DNA of 8,435 nt from Chloroflexota bacterium (GTDB lineage Bacteria > Chloroflexota > Limnocylindria > Limnocylindrales > CSP1-4): NCBI GenBank assembly GCA_021790375.1, contig JAJYEB010000066.1, positions 1-8,435 on the forward strand. Direction: 5' to 3'. The notes beneath the pieces were generated by a model, which was given only the letters and a program-made list of their open reading frames with translations, was not told the origin of the DNA and did not search any database. Shown piece after piece: positions 1-5,697 of this stretch; the stretch's first letter is position 1; each line of letters starts with the position of its first letter. Position numbers and translations under genes: made by a program.

Positions 1-2
1 AC

Positions 3-911
3 CGCAACGGGACGCTGGTGAGCCTGGTCTACGGGGAGGCCGTGGCGGCCCACGTGGAGCCGATCGAGAAGAAGCCGTTCTTTCACGTCCTCCCCGGCAC
101 CGATGCCTATTCCATCTCCACGGTCGGCTGCAACTTCCACTGCCGCTACTGCCAGAACTGGGAGATCTCGCAGGCACCGCGCGAGGGCTTCCGGCTGCCG
201 ACGCGCACGCTTCCGCCCGACCAGGTCGTCCGGGAGGCGCTGGCCTCCGGCGCCCGCTCGATCGCCTACACATACGTGGAGCCGACCATCTTCCTCGAGT
301 ACGCGCTCGACACCGCGCGGCTGGCCCGTGCGGCCGGGCTGACGAACGTCTTCGTCACGAACGGGTACGAGACGCCGGAAGCGCTGGAACTGCTGGCCCC
401 GGTCCTCGACGCCGCCAACGTCGACCTGAAGGCGTTCAACGACCGCTTCTACCGCCGCATCTGCGGAGCGCGCCTGGAGCCCGTCAAGGAGACGCTGGTC
501 GCGATGCGGCGGCTCGGGATCTGGGTCGAGGTCACCACCCTGGTCATCCCGGGGGAGAACGACGACCCGGCCGAGCTGACGGCGGCGGCCGACTGGATCG
601 CGCGGGAGCTGGGACCCCAGACGCCGTGGCACCTCAGCCGCTTCTACCCCGCCTACCGGATGGCCGACGTGGCGGTGACACCCGTGGCAACGCTCCGACG
701 GACGGCCGAGATCGGCCGGCAGGCGGGCCTGCGGCACGTGTACGTGGGCAACGTTCCCGGCGAGGACGACACGGACACCCGGTGCGCGGGCTGCGGGCGG
801 GTGCTGATCCGCCGCAGCGGCTACCGGATCGCCCGGGTCGCGCTGCGCGACGGCGCGTGCCCCGACTGTGGCGCGAGGCTCGCCGGGATCGGCCTCGAAA
901 CGGAGGCGTGA
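3..911 (+). CDS. amrS: AmmeMemoRadiSam system radical SAM enzyme (AmrS), 5' partial
   Basis: This is a radical SAM enzyme of the AmmeMemoRadiSam group (PflA-like), whose reaction is not firmly established. The frame is open to the left edge. The residues before the GTG at 18 (RNGTL) continue the conserved N-terminal part, so 18 is not the real start and an N-terminal piece is missing. Seen: the [4Fe-4S]/SAM motif C-x3-C-x2-C in GCNFHCRYCQNW (129-164), just after the family-typical PIEKKPFFHVLPG, then YTYVEPTIF, NVDLKAFND and the WHLSRFYPAY segment. At the C-terminus two CxxC pairs (CAGC and CPDC, about 783-872) form a zinc-ribbon-like tail that is known in this family. amrB follows immediately, so the two are probably co-transcribed. 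Identification is strong; biochemical function is open. Confidence 0.93.
   Translation, partial: RNGTLVSLVYGEAVAAHVEPIEKKPFFHVLPGTDAYSISTVGCNFHCRYCQNWEISQAPREGFRLPTRTLPPDQVVREALASGARSIAYTYVEPTIFLEYALDTARLARAAGLTNVFVTNGYETPEALELLAPVLDAANVDLKAFNDRFYRRICGARLEPVKETLVAMRRLGIWVEVTTLVIPGENDDPAELTAAADWIARELGPQTPWHLSRFYPAYRMADVAVTPVATLRRTAEIGRQAGLRHVYVGNVPGEDDTDTRCAGCGRVLIRRSGYRIARVALRDGACPDCGARLAGIGLETEA
902..906 (+). promoter_or_regulatory. Ribosome binding site of amrB
   Basis: GGAGG lies 6 nt before the GTG at 913 and inside the last codons of amrS. It decides the amrB start in favour of 913 over the in-frame GTG at 868. Confidence 0.75.
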
Positions 912-912
912 C

Positions 913-1806
913 GTGGACACCCGTGAGGTCCGCGCGCCGGCCCATGCCGGCACGTTCTACCCTGCCTCGCCCGGCGCGCTGCAGCGCATGGTGGACGAGC
1001 AGCTCGACGAGGCGGCCGCCGGGGCCGCCGCCTCAGGAGAGCCGGCCGGAACGCAGCCCCGCCCGATCGGGCTGGTGGTGCCCCATGCCGGGCTGGTCTA
1101 CTCCGGGCCCATCGCGGCTGCCGCCTGGGCCACGCTGCGAGCCCGGCCCCCGAGCACCATCGTGCTGGCCGGGACGAACCACTACGTGGCCGGCCTCTCC
1201 GGGGCCGCGCTCTGGCCGGACGGGGCGTGGCGGACGCCGCTCGGAGAGGTGGCCGTCGACGGTGACCTGGCAGGCCGGATCCTGGAGCTGGGCGATCCGT
1301 TCGCCGCGATGCCGTCCGCGCACCGGCGGGAGCACTCGCTGGAGGTGCAGCTTCCGTTCATCTCGCGCGCCTGCCCCGCCGCCTCCATCGTGCCGATGCT
1401 GATCTCGTTCGAGTCGACGGGGGCCTGCCTCGAGGCCGGGGCCCGGCTGGGCGAGCTCCTGGGGCAGATCCGGGGCGGCGGGACCGACGTCGCGCTCGTG
1501 GCCAGCTCGGACTTCGCCCACTACCCGCCGGCGGCCCAGGCCGAGGCGGTGACCCGGACGCTCCTGCCGCCGCTGCTCGCGCTCGACGGCCGGGAGCTGG
1601 CACGCCGCGAGGCGGACCTGCGGTGGGCGCGGATACCGGAGCTGGCCTGCGGCATGTGCGGGATCGAGCCCGTCCTGTTCGCCGTCGGTGCCTGGCGGGC
1701 GATGGGGCTCGGGCCGGGCAGGCTCCTGGCGGCGGGCACGTCGGCCGACGTCCCCGGTGGCGACCCGGGCCGGACCGTGGGATACGCGGCGGTCGGGTTC
1801 GCGTAG
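913..1806 (+). CDS. amrB: AmmeMemoRadiSam system protein B (AmrB, MEMO1 family)
   Basis: A 297-residue member of the MEMO family, the bacterial relative of human MEMO1 and of extradiol-dioxygenase-like folds. Its cellular role in bacteria is unproven. GTG at 913 was chosen because GGAGG lies 6 nt upstream and because homologues begin close to the VRxPAxAGTFYP motif (residues 6-17). Conserved metal-site residues of the family are visible: H58 in PHAGLVYSGP, H90 in GTNHY, D200 and H203 in SSDFAHY, and C249 in MCGIEP. The EHSLEVQLPF motif is at 140-149. All correspond to the iron/copper ligands described for MEMO1, so the site looks intact. It starts 1 nt after the amrS stop, which indicates translational coupling. 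The third usual member, an AMMECR1-domain protein, is not downstream. Confidence 0.93.
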   Translation: MDTREVRAPAHAGTFYPASPGALQRMVDEQLDEAAAGAAASGEPAGTQPRPIGLVVPHAGLVYSGPIAAAAWATLRARPPSTIVLAGTNHYVAGLSGAALWPDGAWRTPLGEVAVDGDLAGRILELGDPFAAMPSAHRREHSLEVQLPFISRACPAASIVPMLISFESTGACLEAGARLGELLGQIRGGGTDVALVASSDFAHYPPAAQAEAVTRTLLPPLLALDGRELARREADLRWARIPELACGMCGIEPVLFAVGAWRAMGLGPGRLLAAGTSADVPGGDPGRTVGYAAVGFA

Positions 1807-1810
1807 CGGG

Positions 1811-1890
1811 TCAGGGCGATCGCGGCGGATCGCGGCGGATCGCGGCGCGTCGAGGCGGATCGCTGCACGTCGCGGCGCGTCCAGGCACGT
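1811..1890. repeat. Degenerate 10-bp tandem repeat, about 8 units
   Basis: Eight consecutive 10-bp units follow a CGCGGCGGAT / CGCGGCGCGT pattern. The two units at 1821-1840 are identical, and 1841-1850 equals 1871-1880. The outer units (1811-1820, 1881-1890) are the most worn. The array fills most of the gap between amrB and mobA and ends 35 bp before the mobA -10-like hexamer. No gene is supported here. The reading frames through it give a 10-residue periodic Arg-rich peptide, as expected of a non-coding repeat. Confidence 0.8.
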
Positions 1891-1925
1891 GGCGCACCTC
1901 CACGGCGCCCGCCGGCGAGTGCCGG

Positions 1926-1931
1926 TACAGT
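1926..1931 (+). promoter_or_regulatory. Putative leaderless -10 hexamer of mobA
   Basis: TACAGT fits the TANNNT -10 pattern and lies exactly 6 nt before the GTG start of mobA, so transcription would begin at or next to the start codon. No clear -35 and no Shine-Dalgarno sequence is seen. Leaderless promoters of this form are known from high-GC bacteria; here it is inferred from spacing only. Confidence 0.5.
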
Positions 1932-1937
1932 TGGTGG

Positions 1938-2636
1938 GTGACGCGCGACGGGGGGGCCACGGGCATCGTGCTGGCGGGCGGCGCCGCCTCGCGCTTCGGC
2001 GCGGACAAGCTCGCGGCGGTGTACGACGGGCGCACGCTCCTGGATCGCGCCCTCGGCGCGGCCGAGGCGGTCTGCGATGAGCTCGTGGTGGTGGTCGGCC
2101 AGGGCGCCGCGCCGCCCGACACCGGCACGCGGTCCGTGCCGATCCGCGTCATCCACGATCCCGAGCCGCACCGGGGCCCGCGCGCCGGGCTGCTGGCCGG
2201 GATCGACGCCGCCACCCGCCCGCTGGCGCTCGTCGTCGGTGGGGACATGCCGTGGCTCAGGCCGCCGTTCCTCCGCGCGCTCCTCGACCGGCTGGCGAGC
2301 GATCAGCGGGGCGCGTCCGCGCCGATCCTGTACGGCGTCCTGCGGCCGCTCCCCTGCGCCGTCCGCGTCGCGGCGGTCCGGGCACGGAGCCCTCGACGCG
2401 ACGGGTCGATGCTCGCCCTGCTCGAGACCCTGGAGGTGGCCCCGCTCGCGGAGCTGGCGTGGCGTCCCTTCGATCCGGACGGCGAGAGCCTGCAGGACGT
2501 GGATCGACCCGAGGACCTCGCGGGGCCGGTGGAACTGCCGGTCCGGGGATGGGTCGCGACGTGGGCTCACCGGCAGGTGCCGGAGCGGATGCCCGACGAA
2601 CCTCGCGACCCCGGCAGTCCTCCGGATCCCGCCTGA
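1938..2636 (+). CDS. mobA: Molybdenum cofactor guanylyltransferase (MobA)
   Basis: A cytosolic 232-residue nucleotidyltransferase of the MobA/NTP_transf_3 family. It would attach GMP from GTP to molybdopterin to make the MGD form of the cofactor. Seen: the N-terminal nucleotide-binding signature GIVLAGGAASRFGADK (residues 9-24, with G14, G15, R19 and K24), GPRAGLLAGI (80-89), the metal-binding GGDMPW (101-106, D103) and the late motif QDVDRPEDL (186-194). The GTG at 1938 is the last possible start before the LAGG motif. The frame is open upstream, but that stretch is repeat-derived. About 38 residues after the last motif are Pro/Asp/Arg-rich and not family-typical. A related cytidylyl- or NTP-transferase specificity cannot be excluded, but overall length and motif order fit MobA best. 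It faces the epimerase gene convergently with a 29-bp gap. Confidence 0.85.
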   Translation: MTRDGGATGIVLAGGAASRFGADKLAAVYDGRTLLDRALGAAEAVCDELVVVVGQGAAPPDTGTRSVPIRVIHDPEPHRGPRAGLLAGIDAATRPLALVVGGDMPWLRPPFLRALLDRLASDQRGASAPILYGVLRPLPCAVRVAAVRARSPRRDGSMLALLETLEVAPLAELAWRPFDPDGESLQDVDRPEDLAGPVELPVRGWVATWAHRQVPERMPDEPRDPGSPPDPA

Positions 2637-2653
2637 GGCCCGCCGGCCGGGCC
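2637..2653. terminator. Possible bidirectional hairpin between convergent genes
   Basis: A 6-bp stem, GGCCCG paired with CGGGCC, encloses a 5-nt loop. It sits between the mobA stop and the epimerase stop. There is no T-run on either side, so a classic intrinsic terminator is not shown. Such short GC palindromes also arise by chance in DNA of this composition. Confidence 0.3.
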
Positions 2654-2665
2654 GTGTCCGGCCGC

Positions 2666-3523
2666 TCAGCCCCCGTCGGGTGCCCAGCGCAGCGTCATCA
2701 TCGCGCGCAGCGGCCGTCCCGGCTCGACCAGGACCGCGTCCTCCGGCAGCCAGTTCGCCGCGTCGGGCGGGCCGGTCTGTGGCTCGACGCAGATCGCGTG
2801 GGGCTGCTCGTCGTAGACCACCCAGTACCGGCACGCGGATTCCACGTCCAGCTGCAGGAAGCCCGGCCAGCGCAGCCGCGGCGCGGCCGGCAGATCCTCG
2901 AACACGTCGTCCCAGGGCCGCGACGAGGGCGGCATCGTCGCCCCGGTCGGGATCCCCTCCCCGTCGCGCGCGTACATGCGGCCCGGTCGGACGGACAGCT
3001 CGAGCTCGCCCGTCGCGCCCTCGACGTGCCGGCGGAACCAGGGGTGCCAGCCCACCCAGGCCGGCATCGGCTCCTCGGCGTCGACCTCCAGCTCGATGTG
3101 CAGGGCGGTGGGTTCGAGGTGGAAGCGTTCCACGACCCGGCCGCGAAACGGCCACGGTGCGTGCAGCGCCGCGGACAGGACGGCGCCATCGTCGGTGGGC
3201 AGGCCCGTCACCTGCCACGCCACGTCGGCCAGGGTGCCGTGAATCGCGTGCGGCGGCATGGTCCGGGGCAGCTCGTACGTCCGGCCCCGGAACCGCAGCC
3301 GCCCGTGCCGGATCCTGCCCGCGTAGGGAACCATCGGAAAGGCGCCCCAGCCGTACAGGCTCTCCGAATCCGTGACGAGCAGCTCACGGCCGTCGATCAC
3401 GAGCGACGCCAGCCGGCCACCGTCGCGCGGCGCAACGGTCGCGCACGCGTCGCCGGCGCGGAGCCGGATGCGGTCCTCGTCATCGGGGTGGGCCGCGTCG
3501 CCGGGGTGGGCCGTGCCGTCCAT
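2666..3523 (-). CDS. Aldose 1-epimerase family protein (GalM-like)
   Basis: A 285-residue cytosolic galactose-mutarotase-like protein that would interconvert alpha and beta anomers of a free sugar or related hexose. Seen: PYAGRIRHGR (residues 67-76, the usual PYxNRI region), HAIHG at 92-96 with the likely general-acid histidine, GWHPWF at 158-163 with H160, and the catalytic-base glutamate E247 in CVEPQTGPPDA. ATG at 3523 was chosen. The longer frame to 3658 adds 45 Arg/Pro/Gly-rich residues that overlap the 37-bp repeat region and look non-coding. No Shine-Dalgarno is visible, but a -10-like CATACT lies 6 nt before the ATG. The gene lies downstream of the sugar transporter on the same strand, which fits processing of the imported sugar; the exact substrate (galactose, glucose or a phosphorylated hexose) is unknown. 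Confidence 0.88.
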   Translation of the reverse strand: MDGTAHPGDAAHPDDEDRIRLRAGDACATVAPRDGGRLASLVIDGRELLVTDSESLYGWGAFPMVPYAGRIRHGRLRFRGRTYELPRTMPPHAIHGTLADVAWQVTGLPTDDGAVLSAALHAPWPFRGRVVERFHLEPTALHIELEVDAEEPMPAWVGWHPWFRRHVEGATGELELSVRPGRMYARDGEGIPTGATMPPSSRPWDDVFEDLPAAPRLRWPGFLQLDVESACRYWVVYDEQPHAICVEPQTGPPDAANWLPEDAVLVEPGRPLRAMMTLRWAPDGG

Positions 3524-3529
3524 GGGCGC

Positions 3530-3535
3530 AGTATG
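3530..3535 (-). promoter_or_regulatory. Putative leaderless -10 hexamer of the epimerase gene
   Basis: On the - strand CATACT (5 of 6 matches to TATACT) is followed by 6 nt and then the ATG, the same spacing as at mobA. No -35 is recognisable. It suggests that the epimerase is transcribed on its own rather than only by read-through from the permeases. Confidence 0.45.
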
Positions 3536-3606
3536 GAAGGACCGGCCCGCCCGGCGCGAGGTGCCAGACGGCCCGGTCGCGCCCGGATCGTCGCGGGGTT
3601 CCGAGC

Positions 3607-3717
3607 GCGGCGACCGGACGCCTCGTCGTGGCCGGCCCAAGGTGCCGCGATCGGCCACCTGTTCGGGGCCGGCCCAAGGTGCGGCGACCGGCCGCCTCGT
3701 CGTGGCCGGCCCGACGG
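3607..3717. repeat. Three tandem 37-bp repeats
   Basis: Units are 3607-3643, 3644-3680 and 3681-3717, head to tail without spacers. Units 1 and 3 differ at 4 positions; units 1 and 2 differ at 7. The core GGCCGGCCC occurs in each, and GGCCGGCCCAAGGT is shared by units 1 and 2. In units 2 and 3 a short inverted repeat (CCGGCC with GGCCGG in unit 3, CGGCC with GGCCG in unit 2) could form a hairpin with a roughly 10-nt loop. The array lies in the 207-bp gap between the permease 2 stop and the epimerase start. Confidence 0.85.
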
Positions 3718-3730
3718 AACGCGGGATCGT

Positions 3731-4654
3731 CTACCCCTTGACGGAACCGCCCACGATCCCGCGCACGAAGTAGCGCTGCAGGGTGAAGAACACGGCCAGC
3801 GGCAGGGCCATCGAGATGAACGCCGCGGCGGCGAGGTACCACCAGCCGCTGCCGAGAGAGTTCACCAGGTTCGCCACCACGATCGTGAGCGGGTCGTTCT
3901 GCGGGTTCGCGGCGCCCAGGTAGATCAGCGCCACCAGCAGGTCGTTCCAGACGAACAGGAACTGGAAGATCGCGAGCGCGGCGATCGCCGGCACACTCAT
4001 CGGGAGCGCCAGCTGGAAGAACGCGGTGACCGGGCTGGCCCCGTCGATGGAGGCCGACTCGAAGACCTCGCGCGGCAGGCCACCCATGAAATTGCGCAGC
4101 AGGTAGACCGCGAACGGCAGGCCGTAGCCGGTATGGGCCAGCCACAGCGCGAGGAACTGTCCGTTCAGGTTGTTGATCTGGATCGGGCCGATGTCGATGT
4201 GGACCGAGCCGTACAGCTGCAGAATCGGGATGAACGTGGTCTGCAGCGGGACCACCAGCAGCCCCACGATCGCCACGAAGAGGACGTTGCGCCCCGGAAA
4301 GTCCATCCAGGCGAAGGCATAGGCGGCGAACGCGGCCACGAAGATGGGGATGATCGTGGCCGGGATCGTGATGAACAGGCTGTTGATGAACCCCGGCCAC
4401 AGTCCGCTCTGGCCGAGCACGTACTGGTAGTTCTGCAGCGTCACCTGCGAGGGCTGGAAGATGATGTCCCACCAGCCCGACGACTGGACGGCCTGGGACG
4501 GCCGGAACGAGTTGATGAAGAGGCCGATCGTGGGGATCAGCCACAAGAACATGAGGAGGATGACGACGACGTGGGTCGGCAGGTGGCCCAGGCGGCGGCC
4601 CCAGCGCCCGGAGGCGGTCCCGGCCGTGGCCTCTGCGGCGGCGACGCTGGTCAT
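3731..4654 (-). CDS. Carbohydrate ABC transporter permease 2 (AglG/MalG-like)
   Basis: A 307-residue inner-membrane permease of the CUT1 sugar ABC family, forming half of the translocation channel with permease 1. Hydrophobic segments lie at about residues 28-50, 92-116, 124-148, 166-188, 214-240 and 272-293, giving six helices. The EAA loop that docks on the ATPase is at about 197-222 (EVFESASIDGASPVTAFFQL). The C-terminus YFVRGIVGGSVKG is typical for MalG-type permeases. The ATG at 4654 overlaps the permease 1 stop as ATGA, and GGAGG (complement of 4662-4666) lies 7 nt upstream. Similarity is strongest, by memory, to alpha-glucoside permeases; no experiment or search supports the substrate. 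It is the last gene of the transporter operon. Confidence 0.92.
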   Translation of the reverse strand: MTSVAAAEATAGTASGRWGRRLGHLPTHVVVILLMFLWLIPTIGLFINSFRPSQAVQSSGWWDIIFQPSQVTLQNYQYVLGQSGLWPGFINSLFITIPATIIPIFVAAFAAYAFAWMDFPGRNVLFVAIVGLLVVPLQTTFIPILQLYGSVHIDIGPIQINNLNGQFLALWLAHTGYGLPFAVYLLRNFMGGLPREVFESASIDGASPVTAFFQLALPMSVPAIAALAIFQFLFVWNDLLVALIYLGAANPQNDPLTIVVANLVNSLGSGWWYLAAAAFISMALPLAVFFTLQRYFVRGIVGGSVKG

Positions 4655-5628
4655 CGGATCGCCTCCTGCGCCTGGAAGCGGCGGATGTTGAGCGCCATGA
4701 CCGGGATGATCGCGAGCATCAGCACGATCGCGACCGCGCTGCCCCGGCCGAAGTCCCCGAAGTTGAACATCACCTGGTACATCTCGTTGGCGATGACCTG
4801 GGTGTCGAAGTTGCCGTTGGTCATGACGTACACGATGTCGAACGCCTTGAGGGCGGTGATGATGATGGTGGTCGACACGACTGCCAGGGTGGGCGTGAGC
4901 AGCGGCAGGATGATGCCCCGGAAGACCTGCCACTCGTTCGCACCGTCCACGCGGGCCGCCTCGAGCAGCTCGGGATTGATCCCCTTGAGCGCCGCCGAGA
5001 TGATGACCATGCAGAAGCCGGTCCACGTCCAGGTCGACACGATCACCAGGAGGATCGTGTTGAAACTGAAGTTGCTGACGGTGAGGAACGGCACCGGTCC
5101 GACGCCCAGCGGCGTCAGGACCGCGTTGAGCGTGCCGGTCTGCGCCGCCCCCTGCGGCTGGTAGGCGAACATGAACAGCCAGATCACGCTGGCCGCCGTC
5201 CCGCTGATCGCCAGCGGCATGAAGATCACCGACTTGGCGATCGACTCGTAGCGCACCCGGTCGACCAGCACCGCGATCAGCAGCCCGAACCCGACCGCCA
5301 GGACGGTCAGCAGGACCACCCAGATCACGTTGTTCTTCAGGGCGCTCAGCGTGCCGTTGTCGGAGAAGAACCAGGCGTAGTTGTCGAGGCCGACCCACTT
5401 CGTGCCCAGCTGGTCCTGCAGGCTGCGCACGGCCGTGCCGATGGTCGGGTAGATCAGGAAGACGAACAGGAACGCGAGCGCCGGCGCGAGCCAGAGCCAT
5501 GGCCGGATGCGTGGCTGCACTCGCCCCGGAAAGATCCGGAGGACCTGCTCGGTGGCCACGATGTAGCCGACCAGGACCGCGGGGACGCCCACCACGACGA
5601 TCACGGCCGTGATCAGCCGAGGATCCAT
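4651..5628 (-). CDS. Carbohydrate ABC transporter permease 1 (AglF-like)
   Basis: A 325-residue inner-membrane permease of the CUT1 family. Hydrophobic segments lie at about residues 5-27, 43-65, 102-124, 132-155, 191-214, 245-266 and 297-315. The extra N-terminal helix, followed by RPWLWLAPALAF, resembles the alpha-glucoside permease AglF. The EAA loop is at about 220-246 (ELLEAARVDGANEWQVF). KAFDIVYVMTNGNFDTQVIA and the end FGRGSAVAIVLMLAIIPV also fit AglF-type proteins. ATG at 5628 was chosen for the GGAGG 7 nt upstream (complement of 5636-5640); the frame could extend 13 residues further, but without a ribosome site. It follows the binding-protein gene after 69 bp that contain a strong hairpin, and it overlaps permease 2 by 4 bp. 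Confidence 0.92.
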   Translation of the reverse strand: MDPRLITAVIVVVGVPAVLVGYIVATEQVLRIFPGRVQPRIRPWLWLAPALAFLFVFLIYPTIGTAVRSLQDQLGTKWVGLDNYAWFFSDNGTLSALKNNVIWVVLLTVLAVGFGLLIAVLVDRVRYESIAKSVIFMPLAISGTAASVIWLFMFAYQPQGAAQTGTLNAVLTPLGVGPVPFLTVSNFSFNTILLVIVSTWTWTGFCMVIISAALKGINPELLEAARVDGANEWQVFRGIILPLLTPTLAVVSTTIIITALKAFDIVYVMTNGNFDTQVIANEMYQVMFNFGDFGRGSAVAIVLMLAIIPVMALNIRRFQAQEAIR

Positions 5629-5652
5629 CGGTATGCCTCCGGTGCGGTGGGT

Positions 5653-5683
5653 GCGCGGGCGGGACACGGGGTCCCGCCCGCGC
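5653..5683 (-). promoter_or_regulatory. Strong hairpin between binding-protein and permease genes
   Basis: A perfect 13-bp inverted repeat, GCGCGGGCGGGAC and GTCCCGCCCGCGC, is separated by 5 nt. It starts 14 nt after the binding-protein stop and ends 24 nt before the permease 1 start. No T-run follows, so it is better read as an mRNA-stabilising or partial-termination element than a full terminator. Such elements commonly keep binding protein above permease levels (known from malE-malF). Confidence 0.75.
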
Positions 5684-5697
5684 GGTTCACGAAGCCG

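Noticed and set aside
868..912. Earlier GTG start for amrB at 868
   Set aside because: It would overlap amrS by 44 nt, lacks a ribosome site and adds Arg/Ser-rich residues ahead of the conserved N-terminus; GTG at 913 has GGAGG 6 nt upstream.
1816..1823. GCGATCGC palindrome (HIP1-like)
   Set aside because: A single copy at the edge of the 10-bp array is explained by the repeat itself.
1521..3218. A 565-codon open frame on the - strand
   Set aside because: It runs antisense to amrB and mobA and through the 10-bp repeat, with very Arg-rich, motif-free translation.
3524..3658. Longer N-terminus for the epimerase from 3658
   Set aside because: The extra 45 residues are low-complexity, include part of the 37-bp repeats and precede the family's usual start; the ATG at 3523 is better placed.
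3607..3717. CRISPR array
   Set aside because: The 37-bp units are contiguous with no spacers and have several mismatches, so this is a simple tandem repeat.
2252..5164. A 970-codon open frame on the + strand
   Set aside because: It lies antisense to the epimerase and both permeases and over mobA in another frame. Its composition (Arg, Gln, Asp, Glu, Pro, Val) is that of a GC-rich mirror frame and it has no recognisable domain.
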